DNA of 64,000 nucleotides. Origin: Takifugu bimaculatus (Eukaryota; Chordata; Actinopteri; Tetraodontiformes; Tetraodontidae). The notes below the pieces were generated by a model, which made no database searches, was not told the origin of the DNA, and was given only the letters and a program-made list of their open reading frames with translations. The stretch's first letter is position 1; every line of letters begins with the position of its first letter. Of the stretch, positions 50,389-62,969 are shown piece by piece. The position numbers and the translations under genes are program-made. The stretch is taken from positions 17,709,304 to 17,773,303 of the forward strand of contig CP034986.1 in assembly GCA_004026145.2 (NCBI GenBank), written 5' to 3'.

Positions 50389-53300
50389 GTAAATACAGTT
50401 TTTATGACAGGTAGAGATTTAGGTAGAGATGCTTTTTGGGTTTGTGAATGCTTTTGAGTTCATAACTGTCAAAGAATAACAGATACCTCGGAAGGGTCCA
50501 TGGTGGCGTTTATCTGAGCCACAGGCGATTATACACCTGAGCAACATGAGTGACAGCTTTTGCTGGCGGCCATCAGAGCGACTCAGAGAGGGGTCTGGGT
50601 TGGAATACCACGAGTGTAGAAGTGTGTCTTAGAAGCTGCAATAAATCCAAAAAGTAAAGCTGAGATATTTTCAGTGTGGTGGATATAATGGAATGTGAAA
50701 TTAGCATCTTTGAGGTCGATTGAAGAGAGCCAATTGCCCCGGTGCAGGAAATGCAGCAAAGATGTGTACCAAAGTCCCGAATGTGTGTTTTCTGAAGTGC
50801 CTCTTTAGTCCTCTGAGGCCAGGGACTGCCTTCCTGGGAACCATTAAATGTCTTAAATAAAGGGCACTCTGACTGTATGAGAAGAATCGTTCTCTATTGG
50901 TCTTTTCTCTAGAAGAGAAGAAATGTCCTCATGTAGAAAAGAAGCAGCTACGCTTAGAGCGTGTGACTGAATGACTCCCCTGAACCGAGCAGGCGCAGTG
51001 GCAAGCTGAAGCCTGTATTTACTCCTAATTGTTCTCATGACCCACTCTTAGTCTTTTCACTCTGACCAGCTCACTGCCGAGACACTTTTTCAGGCCTGTA
51101 CTGAGATCTCTCTCGTAGAATAGAAGGACAATGCTGATTGCTAATTTTGTGCTAGGATCATCTATGATACAATATGAAATGGTAAACTGAACCAAACCCC
51201 ATGAACAAGGTTATTGAGGTGAGCAGAAAACGGGCAGGAAGTAGTGGGGAGGTAGGTGGGCCTTCCTGGGAGTTCTTCTGCCACAGGCTCTAAGGAGCCA
51301 AGGCCCTTGACAAGACCTGGGAGGCAGGCTGGTCTGGGGAGGATTCTAAAAGTAGGCCCTGCCCTGGGCCAGTACTACTGTATCACCTTGTGCAGACGGA
51401 GACAGAATTAGGTGATGATGCACCCCTCTCATAATGCAGGATTAAGGGGAAGCAACCATCTCCTCTTACAGCTCAGTCTGATATGCCTTCAGGGGAGAAG
51501 TGGTATTGAGGGCATGTACCAACAGAGCTTTGTAGGGTTTATCCATCAGGCTGGATAGGTAGCAGGCTGCCCTGGCCAGAGGAGCAGAGCCCACAGAAGA
51601 CAGGGATGACTTTGTTTGAGGTGAGATGCCATATCACGCCCTCCATTCCCCCTCAGTCCAGCATGGAGCTGCTGTGCCAGGGAACAGCAAACTGGTCCAC
51701 TGACTCCTTGGGCCTTTTACTGTTATGGCAGCAGTGTGTTATCTCTGCTTGGAGTTTAGGCTACTGGATCTTGAGCTGACCAGCTTTTACTGTACACATG
51801 TTCTTCAAGTCCAAATCCAGTGCAAATCGGACGAATTTGTCTGTCGAGCCAGTCGGCGACGGAGCACTTTAAGGGAGAGTCGGCTACAGCGAGAGCACTC
51901 ATGCGAAGACTGAGCCTGAAGCAGCTTGGGCATGTTTCAGGCCAAAACACCTCACAGACATTTGGTGAGTATACCAACTACCAATCTTATTCCCACAAGG
52001 GCATCCTCGCGCCTGTGTTTTCATCTATGCTTCAGTGGGGATGTTAGCGGCGGTGAGCGAGATTTTGCTCAAGTCAGTGGACAATTAAGCTAGGTCCCGG
52101 AAAGGCATTTAGAATGGAAGCCGATGAATATAATTTCTACCCGTAATGAGAAGAGGTTTTTAACTGATCTGCACTGTCAAGCTCTTTTAGAGGTTAGGGT
52201 CTCCTTCCTCTTTGACACTGCCATGCTTGATTCCAGCCAATCCTGGCTTGCAGAGGTTATAGGAGCCTCTGCTGAGGTCATGCTGTAGGCTCTCCCAATG
52301 TGAACTGCGATATGAAATGAATGCTATGAAAGAGAACTGATCATACTACTGTGACTAGTGGTTTCATCGATAAACAACTTTCTCACTGTGTCTACTAAGT
52401 TAGCCATTTTGCTAACCCACAAACATAAGACCTAGGGTTTGTGGTGTGTAGAGATGGTGCCCATGCTGGGCAGAATAGTAAAGGCTCAGCTGAGAGTGGA
52501 GAGCACATATTCAAGTATAAGAAAATAACCACAAAGAAAATAACTTTTTCTCTTTTTTTCCCCCAGAAATGTAATGTTCCTCATTCAGGGATCTATTATT
52601 CCACAGCTCTTGGAGGATTCAATGCCAATTCCAGGCCAGATAAGATATTTTATCAGTCAACCAAGGAGTGGGGCTTCTCCTCCAAACTCCCTTCTGATTT
52701 CCAAGCTCCTTGTCTTATCGCTAAGAAATTGTTTCAGCTGCTTCTTTTTTTCATTGTGTTGTCTCGTCTGCTGCATGAATCCTGTGGCCACAGAAGAGGG
52801 TTTGTGCTGAGCTAAGCTGGTAAACTGATAGCCTCACCTTCTGGTGATTGTTTGGTACAACAAACCTGTTCTCCATCTGCCATCACTCTCACATAGAACT
52901 CTGAGATTTAGCACTGACTGGGCACCCAAAAGAGATCAGGATTCTTCATTATACCCCCCCCCCCCTTTTTTTTTTTGCATTAAACACATACAATACACAT
53001 TTCTTCTTGAAGAGCTCATAACCTGCACCCAATAAGACACATATAATTCCCAGTTGCTCAGAGTCAGGTTTTCAAAATAATTCTTTGTCCACAAGTCAGA
53101 CACTGGTGTAATTTCTTAAATATAATTCTGTGGGGTTCAACGCGCTCCTGAATGTATTTATTTTAAATAAGCAACTGAACATCCCGCCAGCATATGAATA
53201 TTTCATTGTCCTCAGGGGTCACAGCCCACTGGTGAATCAAGAACCTTGGAGCAGAAAGATGTGTGTGAGGTGCAGGATGCTGCTCATTTGCCCCAACAGT

Positions 53301-54884
53301 CTTTTCCCTCTTATATATATACAAACATATTAATGTGGCTGATGATTTCATGACATATTTGAGAGCCTAGCTGCAGATATGATAGCTACAGCGCAGCTTG
53401 AAGCTGGCTGCAATCCTCAGACTTGTTTAAATTAGCCAAATCTTTTTACCTCATCTCCCTTTAATTACACATTGGTCAGATATGACTCAAATTCAAATTA
53501 TGATAATGATGGTGCCCCATCTTTTGTTGACAATGGACCTGTAGTGGGGCTGAGATAAGGGCTGGTCTATAACATCCATTTTAACATAGCAATTGTCACA
53601 ATAGACAATGATTCTTATGATTAGAGAGCACCAAAATGGTGCACATGGTGCTGTTTAAGCAGACCTGTGCAGCAAACATCTATCTAATATTAATCACTGA
53701 TTTCAGTATGTATATAACAAATTGAAACCCCCCAATATTTGAATCATTAAATCAGAAGTTTTCAAGGAACCAATTACCAACATTTTACCAACTGATGAAG
53801 AATTCAGCTGATTAGGCGAGTTTGGTGTGCTGCAGACACTAATATCAGTGGGTTTCCTTCAGTGCAACTTCTAATTCTCATTCATGTGCTTCTTTGACAG
53901 CATTGCCACAAGCCATGCAAGCTAATACAGTTTGTTTGTTTTTTAAAGGAAATAGTTCTATAAAAGTTGTGTTCAACCAAGTCTCTATCCACCTGTCAAA
54001 TTACATACTGCAATTAATGTTCTGGCAGGTAGAACAGAACCTCCCCCAGTGCAGACTCCAGAGACAAAATTGATCACATTTGGTTGTCAAAAGTTGCTGT
54101 TGCAGCTACAGAAAATAAGACAGTAAAAAAAATCCACCAGGGAAATAATGGAGGGGGGGGTGATGAACGTCAGGCTTGGTGAGGGCGGTGCTCAGGAGGT
54201 GACTGGGACCAGACAAAAGAAACTAGGAAGATGAGTAGGAACATATGGTGTGGTCGTGCTGTGGATGGAGGAACAACAGAGATAAGGAATCACTGAGTAC
54301 AAGTTTCAGGAAAATGTGTGTATAAAGAAATAGAGCGTGCCGAGAGGTTGCAGCAATGGTTCTTAACAACTGGCAAAGAGTGGCAGGAGAGACTGGTCTC
54401 AATAGCAGGCAGATGGTGGCCATGTGCTGCAGGTGTGGATGAACCTGCAGCAATGAGCCACGACCACAAACCTGTCCTGGAAAAAAGCACAAACCAAAGA
54501 GAGCACCATACAGAGAGGAAGAAACCACAATTATTCCTGTTTAACTGTCAAAAGATCCGGGTATTGTCTATCATGCATACAGTTAGCATATTAAAGTAGA
54601 TTAATACTATATTACACTTAGTTTCAAGTTAGCTACATGTGATGTGACTGTTTATATTGAGCCAACATTTAGCATTTTTTTCCACTCCTGTCCTGTCCAG
54701 CAGTGAGGCAGCAGGATTGGCATCTGAAAGCCTCCTGTATGCGTTAAGATTGCCGCTTGGTGTACTAATTAGTAAGACCCCATAACCCCATCACACTGAG
54801 CAACAGGCCCCAAGCAGCATTTAGCATTTAAAGAAGTATATAAAACATCTGGAAAGTAGCAGCGAGAGTCCTTTGTCCTCTAGT
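50389..54884. other. Intergenic DNA, GC-richer patches but no gene recognised
   Basis: The interval 51190-52060 is GC-richer than its surroundings and has open frames on both strands (for example LMDKPYKALLVHAL on the - strand), possibly an old retroelement, but I cannot assign it. A C12/T12 double homopolymer is at about 52954-52977. Nothing else was recognised. Confidence 0.4.
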
Positions 54885-55030
54885 TTTGATCAAGGTACCA
54901 AACACCCGAATGCTCCCATAGGGACCTGCAGTGAGCTGGTGACTGTACCCTGCCTCCGCCCAAATGCAGCTGGGATAGGCTCACCCACCCTTCCTGTGAC
55001 CCTGAAAGGGGTATAGTGCTCAAGAAAAAA
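54885..55030. repeat. Fish SINE/LINE-tail type repeat
   Basis: The + strand contains 'gacctgcagtgagctggtgac', 'ccctgcctccgcccaaatg' and 'gctgggataggctcacccacc', then 'gtgaccctgaaaggggtat' and an A-rich tail. This is the familiar 'ctgggataggctccagc...gaccctgaaagggataag' fish repeat body and poly-A-like end. Confidence 0.6.
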
Positions 55031-57431
55031 AATAAAAAAAATAAAGAAATACGTCTGCATTCATCTACAAGGTCAGTTCAACAAAGTAAAAATTCTTTTC
55101 TAACAAGTGATTATAATATCACCAGCAGCCCATAGATAACCAGAATTGCTAGTGAAAGTTGGCATTTCAAATGTGTAATTTTAACCAGTACATTTTCCAA
55201 CTTGAAATGTTGAAACCTTAAACCTGACTGTTCATTTCAGATATTATACCATTTAATGAACTTCCACTTATCCTCAGTTGCAAATCTCTATAATTCAGTT
55301 TCGACAAAAAGCCATAATATAATCTTTGGCGACTGAAACTCTATTCCAAAACGTCCGTGACATAACAAAAGTGTTTACAGTAGTTGTTGAATTACACAGT
55401 TTGTCACTCTAATGTTCTACAGAAGACAGCTGCTAGTGAATGCAGCAAAGCAATTAGCACTCAGACATTCATCTTTGGACATGGTGCAGCAGACCAGAGC
55501 ATAAATAAGGAGAAGAAGAATGGATATTGAACTTTCTTTTATCAGCCACACACAAAGCATATTTTGGGAAGGGAAGCGTGGAATTATTCAACTATTTCAA
55601 TCACCAGCAACAGAATAATTAGAAAACACTGTAAATTAACATTTTTATTATTAAGTGATGCTTCAGACACCATAGACCATCATGAGAGAGACAGGCAAAA
55701 GCTTTTATGCAGTAAATCGTTGGAAATGTCATAAATTATGTAATAAATTACAGTACATTATCATTATAGGTTCAGATTGTTCTATTTATTTCTCACAGTG
55801 ATTGAAATATTTTTAATTAACACCATGACAATGACTTCTGCCTGTTACCCAAACATTCGTGTTTGTAAAAAAAATAGTCAATATCTGGGAATAACTGCAA
55901 ACAACAACAAACACACAATCTTGTCATCTAACCACAAGACTCTTTAAATGAAATATTTAAATATTAGTTTGTCTTGACCTGGCTTTAAATTGCGGATTTT
56001 TAATTAAAACCAATTTTTCTTTTTGGAAAAATATTAAGTTTAAGGATTAAAATGGTTAATTTCTCCATTTAATTTAGTTTTCCTGCAATCAAGCACCATC
56101 TCCAATAGAATATGGAGATGCTTGCAAATGAGCACACAATCATCATCATCATCATCATCAGTGAGGGGAAGCTGCTCAAGTGCTTACAGCTGGATCATTT
56201 GGTTTACTTAAGATACTCTGCAGCGTCACTCAAAATATGAAGGTGTAGAAAAACAGCACTGGAGACAAGATATTGGATTTCAAGCTGAGAAAAAGATGGG
56301 AAAAAGAAAAAAAAAAGACAAAATTTGATCACTGGCCAGAAGAATCCAGGCTATGGCTTCGATCATCACCAACCCTCCCTTGTGCAGACCAACTAGCCCC
56401 TACAATGTCCACTTTTCCCCTATATATGTACTATACTGTATTTGGTGTCTATGAATCATCATTGAAGAATTACAGACCGCTTTAAGGACACAAATATGCA
56501 CAAGCACCAATGTGAATGTTGTTAAATGTATTAAGTATATAAACAGAGAAGTGAACAAGAGAAAATACTCATTAATTCTATTTTCTTCATGGGTGTAATT
56601 ATGTAATAACTATTTTGAACATGTGTTCTCTAAGCTGGCTGAATCAACTGCTCCCGAAAGGCTTCTCCCAAGCTGGAGTGTAGGTATACATCCAGGATCT
56701 GGCTCTGACGGCAAAGTCTGACAGAACAGATTCTCTTCATATTTGGTGCCAGAACAGTGTGATGATCAAACAAGCATTTGGAACAGAGTGCTGAGTTTAA
56801 GTTGAAATATTTCTGGATGCACTTACAGACATGAACATTAAAGTTCATCCAACAAACAGTCTGACAGCTCTGATCTATTTCCATGTACAGAGATTTAGTC
56901 TTTGTTGACCCATTACAGGACTGTGGTGTAGAGCTTCACCACCTACCCAAAAAGTGTGACCTACATCGTGGTACCTAATCACTATATATCGAAAGGTTTT
57001 TGGTTCACGTGTTTGAGTGATAGGTCATATTCCCTGTATATGCTACTGTCCCCTGTCCACAGTTTTCTAATTGCATCTTTCTGGGACCATGATTATGGTA
57101 ATGAGGAAAGGTTATAAAATATGACTATAACATTACTAGCCCTGCTCTATTAAGGTCATTATTACTTCTGCCACAGAGGTTATGTGATAGCCAGCGTTTA
57201 TCTGTCTGATCATTAGCATAATATAAATGGATTATAATGAAATATTGATAATGAGCCAAGGAACATGATTTCATCACAATTTTGTGATGTTCTTGATTCT
57301 GGGGGACGTTGACCTTGATCTTCCATGGATCAAAACGAAAGGGATTTGATTATAAAGCATATATATAAAGCGTATAACCTTGTATAAGTACTGAACACGC
57401 ACACATGTGCAAGCATGCATACACACACATT

Positions 57432-57436
<5 letters not shown>
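55031..57436. other. Intergenic DNA with a short (ATC)n tract
   Basis: AT-rich sequence. An ATC trinucleotide run lies at about 56139-56160. No gene was recognised. Confidence 0.5.

Positions 57437-57495
<59 letters not shown>
57437..57495. repeat. (TA)n microsatellite
   Basis: About 59 bases of near-perfect TA, preceded by a short CA stretch (acacacacat). Confidence 0.96.
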
Positions 57496-57499
<4 letters not shown>

Positions 57500-57523
57500 T
57501 ATATGTGTGCAAATATCTTTGGC

Positions 57524-57571
57524 AGAGGTCTAAGTTGTCTTTTCTTAATGGAGAAGACAACTTAGACCTCT
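57524..57571. repeat. Perfect 18-bp inverted repeat with 12-base loop
   Basis: agaggtctaagttgtctt (57524-57541) is followed by its exact reverse complement at 57554-57571. It lies just downstream of the TA tract. No family is recognised. Confidence 0.9.
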
Positions 57572-60358
57572 AAATCTCCAAGTGCCAGCATGGAGGTTTG
57601 CACTCTTCGAGTGCTTTCTTACTTAAAGGTTGCAGCAGCCACTTTCTGGGAAAAGCATAATTGCTCACAAAATGTTAGCAGCTCGTTTCTTGAGAGAATG
57701 GTGAAAAAAGTCCCTGTAGAACTCTCGCAGTCCATAAAAGCTCAGAGGAAAATATAAATTATTATGATCCTACCTGCTCCCCCAAACCCCAAGGTTTCCA
57801 ACCTATGAGTGGGCAGGATTTGGGGTTCAAGCTGGTGAAGAACAGGGGCTTTATAGCGCTGTTATGACTGTTGACTCAACAACAGGGATGTCAGGTCAAT
57901 GATACAACCACAAAGGTTTAGGATCTGGCTGATATTTTAGCTTATTCAGTTTTACAGTCAACGGTTGCTGCCACAGCTATTACTGCCAACACTACGTATG
58001 TCTCCGTATAGAACTGAAACATACAGTATGTGTTATGTTTGCTGCCAGTCTCTTTAGTTGATGTTTGTCATTAAGGATTTCTGACTTTTGAAAAATGTTA
58101 ACATTACAACGGTATATTGGATCCATGTGACAACTAAGATTTGTACTTGAGGGTAGTTTCCATTTGAAGTTTTGGGGCCCAATGTCACATGACTCCCTAG
58201 ACACCAGAGGACAACAGTCTACGCCAGCTTTACTTAATTCCCTCCAGTGAACAGTATTTATCTTAGTCAATGATTTAGAATTTGATTGTGTGTATCTCAG
58301 TCAGGACAAATGGTTGGCTTGGGAATTGTGGCCAAGGGCAACAGCAATCAGCCACAGAGTTAACGAGCTTAACATCACAATGTAAATAGCGGTGTGTGTT
58401 TTGCATGTGTGTTGATCGGTAGGGCCAATCCCTCCTGTGAAAGTGCCACAGTTAGCAATTAAAGGATAAAATCAGGCAGAATTACTAATGACATTGTCAA
58501 CTGTGGGTGTTGACAATGACAGCTCTAATGGATGGACCTCTCCTAATCATGATGGGTGCAGATATTGATCCTACTGTACCAAATCAAGCTAGATTAATTT
58601 ACTGGAATCTGCTGGTTGATATTTTGGTACAGTCAGTCCAAAAACAAATCTGCTGCTCTATTTCCAAAGGTATTGACCTAAATTTATATTCTGGTAAATT
58701 TCAAAATATCCACACAATTTGCTCCAACCACCAGTTGTATCCCAGAGCAGTATCCCAGAGTGCCCATGATGTTTAGGATAATGGCTTGAGTTTGCAGACA
58801 GACATGATCACATTTCCAGCATCCACAAAAATATGTCTGGGGTTGTGTTTTGTAAAAGTGTTTGTCAATTCGAGACAGTCGCGACAACAAGTCAACTAGG
58901 TCAGTGTGAAGCTACACGCATATATCTCTGAAAATCCACCTCAGACACAACAGGCCACAGCAAAGCCAGCAGTAAACAGATGATGCATTAAGGTATTCCA
59001 TCTCCTGATCAATTTCTGTTTTTTAAACCACTGTTTATTGGTATATCAAATTGGTATATCCAATAAATATATCCAAACAATGCTACCCTGCGACCAACTG
59101 TCACAGCCTTAAAAAGTATGGAGGAAAAAGTTACATGAAAAAAGGTCATATCATAGAATATATGCAGCTATGACATCCTGAGCAACTGTGCCATATCCTA
59201 TTGTTGGAGATATAAGAGAAAGGGGAGTTCAGATCATTCAGAATGTTTCTAAGTTGTCTGAGCCAATCAACCTTTTGCAATATGCGCAGGCATCGAGGGG
59301 CTTTATTTGACTAGCTAACAAAAAGCTTGTTGTTTAGGTTGGTATTGTGACTGAAACAATTAATGTTTTCTTGTTTTATTGAAATAAACGCCTTCATCTC
59401 TTCCATATCAAAGGCTTGTGTTCTACATCGCAGTCAGACTTGGAATCAAACATCTGAATAATCTATATATGGATCTTTGTCTAATAATTAGGTTTGAAGT
59501 TTTGAAAACAAGAATCTCGCATCTGTAACAGTGGCGGCGTATCGGCGGTAGTCACACTCCAGAGGGAGATGTGAAACCCAACTAACATTGTCTTGGGCTG
59601 TGATTTCACCACTATTAATAGCGACAGATGCGCTGTTTCACTCATGCAGCAGAGTGTCGCCCAGGGCTTCTTCTGTTCTTCAAATCTGCCTGCTTTTGTT
59701 GTTGCATTAATATGTTGGATTCAAAGAAAAAGTAACCATTTACTGGCCCTTTGCTCAGATTTTTAGTTTTTTGCTCCTTTCCATAAACTTAACTTAAGAA
59801 TCGCCAAAATAAGCCCACCAAATGGGGCCCAAGTCTCCTTTACACCGTTACCATCAAGCAACGAGTTTGACCAGACCCCTTCATTAAGATAAAAGTTTCT
59901 GTCCCCTCCTTGCTCAGAGTTGCACTTAGAAACCTCCTAAATCACTCTTAAACTAAGATTCCTTTTCAGGCTATGTTAGGATCTCTCTGAAAGAACTCAC
60001 AATCTTTGTGAATACAGGTCCTGGTTTTTGGCAACACATTAATGTAGGGACACCATGACTCATTAAATGTACATTTTTCCAAAGAGCAAAACTAATTATA
60101 ACTTTGATCTAAAATAAAATAGATAAACTTTATTTTTATTTTTTTTATTTTTTAAAAAGCCAAATTTATAAATGCAATGCAGTAGAGTTAGATGTGCAAT
60201 AAAATGGATGACGTGAGTCAAATTTATGTCTGTCACATTTGGACTGTTCTTGGACTTATTATATTTTAACAATATTAGATACATTGCACTGTATCCATTT
60301 CAGAATGATTGTATTTTTGTAGCATCATGTCCTGACTTGTTACCCCACTTTCTAAGAA
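57572..60358. other. Intergenic DNA, no gene recognised
   Basis: AT-rich sequence with only short unconvincing open frames (for example + strand 58507-58776). No element was identified. Confidence 0.5.
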
Positions 60359-60429
<71 letters not shown>

Positions 60430-60460
60430 CATCCATCCATCCATCCATCCATCCATCCAT

Positions 60461-60514
<54 letters not shown>

Positions 60515-60533
60515 CTCTCTCCCTCCCTCCCTC
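60359..60533. repeat. Compound tetranucleotide repeat (TCTA)n(TCCA)n(GCCA)n
   Basis: Three blocks follow each other, each one base step from the last: TCTA to about 60428, TCCA to about 60462, GCCA to about 60514, then a CT-rich tail. It lies about 265 bases upstream of the pudp start codon. Confidence 0.97.
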
Positions 60534-60797
60534 ATTTTGATTTGACTTCATTTCCCAGCAGCACTCGTGCTGAATGACCAAAATACATCCCTGTGCGAAT
60601 GCAGGAACGAGTTCGCCTTGGATATAGTCGTTTTATCAAATTTGTTCAGCTCATAGTATTTTTTGAACACGTTGATACAACAATTCCTGTAAAAAAACAA
60701 ACCAATAACTTTTTAACTGATGCTTTTTCACCGTGATTCTAGGTATAGGTTATAGTTGACCTACGCGTCGTCTGCTCAACGTGGAAGTGAAGGAAAC

Positions 60798-62832
60798 ATG
60801 TCTGTGCTCGGCTGCTCCTACAAACCTGTAACCAATGTTATTTTTGACATGGACGGCTTGCTTTTAGGTGTGAGAGTTTAATATATGATCAGACTATATT
60901 TGCTAATCGCTATGTTTGACAACTTCTCCGTTCATATGAAATCCCATTTATTCACAGTCGTGCGAAGAAATGATTTGGCTTGTCGAATAAAGAAGTTTTT
61001 GATTAACCTAAGTAAATTAATAATTGTATTACATTAAATTGTGTTCATATTCGTCCTTCAACGTAAATTGTGAGATTTTACTGTCCAAACACTTCAGGTA
61101 TTACTCTATATGTGAAACATTTGACAAATTCTGAAAATAAACGTTACAGTTTTAAAAATGTCATGTGTTTGGATCGTTTTTGAGCAATGATTGTGGCAAG
61201 ATCTTCTCGTTTTAGACACGGAGCGGCTGTACACGGCGGCCTTTCAGGAAATATGCGACCGCTTTCAGAAGCAGTACACGTGGGCCGTGAAGTCGCTGGT
61301 GATGGGCAGAGGTGCACTGGAGGCTTGTCAGATAATCAAGGACACTTTGGAGCTTCCCATGACGGCAGAGGAACTTCTCAGCGAAAGTAGACAGGTTCAG
61401 GAGAGGATTTTCCCCTCTGCCAAACTCCTTCCAGGTAAAATTGCCATTTGTGTTTCTTTTTGGAAGAATGCTGAATTGCTTTGATAGCGCAGCCTACATG
61501 CTTGTAGTGAGGTCTGCTCCTCTTTACTGTTGTACAAAAAATCTTGTTCTTCTAATTGCCAGTGAATATTGTCGATCTGCTTTTTTTTTTATTATCTCAT
61601 TTGGGTTTTTACTATCGCAACACTGAGTTGATTTCCCATGAAACTAATATTGAAGCCTATATGCTTTTACAGTCAGACAGATACATTCATTTTTGTTGTG
61701 TTTCATATTTAATAAGCACACTTGAGGGATCTAATTCCACTGACCTTACTGTTTTTAAAAATAACTTGTTGTTTTGAGTAGTTGTTCTTGTGATTGTGCC
61801 AGTTTATAATTGCAATCAGCAGGATAGTTTAGCTTCTTGCATCAAATATATCAACAGCAGAATCATGAAAACCTTCCTAAAATGTTTATGCAGCTAACCA
61901 AAGAAAAATCACATAAAACCTCTCTATATCACTATAACCTTTGTCCCATTTTCAACAAACGTTTTTTTTAAAATTAGTAAGATGTTTATTGTGCTACAAT
62001 CTTCCCTAGTCTCCATAAATGTCATATTCTTGTCATTATTTCACCCTCCTGCCTATTACACAGATAATCTGTTTATGTACAGTAGCTGTACCTTTTTTAT
62101 GTTTTTCTGTCTTATCAACTTTGTGGCTCTGATTCTTTTGGACATTTGGTATAGATTTACTCCCTGGGTTTTAATTTAAATGTTAATAATCCTAATTCCT
62201 GCACTTTCCACTCACCCCAATATGATTTTTTTCATCAACTTTTGTCCTGTTCACTAAAAATGTGTCCATTCTGACCTGTTGGCTATCCAGATCTTTAAAT
62301 GTATAATTTTAGGTTTTTCCCCACAAGCCTCCTCTGAACCTCACACTGAAAACTGCTGTGTTCTGCATTTGTTTTGTTACCTATTTCAACTTTTAACAAG
62401 CTAAGTAATATAATAAATAAATAATTAAATGACAGTGATCAGTGCACTACACTCAAAAAGGAACTTTTAAACATTCTATTCCTACTAGAGTATATTCCAT
62501 AATCTGCTGTACTACAAAAAATACATGTGAACTATTTAAAAAAAAATCTCGTGTGAAACAATATTTACCATAGTTGGTATCATAAGTATCTTCTTTCATC
62601 AGGAGTGGAGAAACTGGTGATCCATCTCCAGCAGCATAACATCCCAATTGCTGTGGCAACCAGTTCAGCCAGTGCCACCTTCAGTTTGAAGACCAGCCAA
62701 CATAAAGACTTCTTTGGTCGCTTTGACCACATCGTTCTAGGTGACGATCCTGATGTTAAAAACAACAAACCTCTTCCTGATTCCTTCCTGGTCTGTGCCA
62801 GCAGATTCAACCCTCCAGCAGCTCCTGAAAGT
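60798..62832 (+). CDS. pudp: Pseudouridine-5'-phosphatase, first three coding exons (3' partial)
   Basis: PUDP (HDHD1) is a cytosolic HAD-superfamily phosphatase that dephosphorylates pseudouridine 5'-phosphate. The exons are 60798-60867, 61216-61434 and 62603-62832, with donors gtgtga, gtaaaa and gtaaga and acceptors tttag and tcag; all phases agree. They encode 173 residues of an expected length of about 228. HAD motif I is FDMDGLLLDTE, with nucleophile Asp17 and acid/base Asp19; Asp24 is split over the first junction. Motif II is VATSS (Thr116/Ser117). The motif III lysine is in NKPLPDSF (Lys152). The loop-4 motif (FEDAPNG type) and C-terminus are not in the window and must be in exon(s) beyond 64000. 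Start context gaaacATGt has a purine at -3. Introns 1 and 2 (348 and 1,168 bases) hold nothing recognisable. The third intron contains a microsatellite and a hAT copy. Confidence 0.94.
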
Positions 62833-62850
62833 GTAAGACATGATAAATCC

Positions 62851-62857
62851 ACACACA

Positions 62858-62913
<56 letters not shown>

Positions 62914-62920
62914 CACACGC
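62851..62920. repeat. (ACGC)n microsatellite in pudp intron 3
   Basis: About 70 bases of ACGC repeat bounded by short CA runs. It begins 18 bases after the exon 3 donor at 62833. Confidence 0.96.
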
Positions 62921-62969
62921 TCCTCCCATGTTTTAGGAATACAAGTTGGAAGGAGACAGCAATATTGCA

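Noticed and set aside
57524..57571. A microRNA precursor
   Set aside because: The stem is only 18 bp with a 12-base loop, too short for a normal pre-miRNA, and no flanking pairing was seen.
60226..60540. 104-codon frame ahead of pudp as an upstream coding exon
   Set aside because: Most of it is the TCTA/TCCA/GCCA repeat translated as Ser/Ile/Leu, His/Pro and Gln/Pro/Ala/Ser runs.
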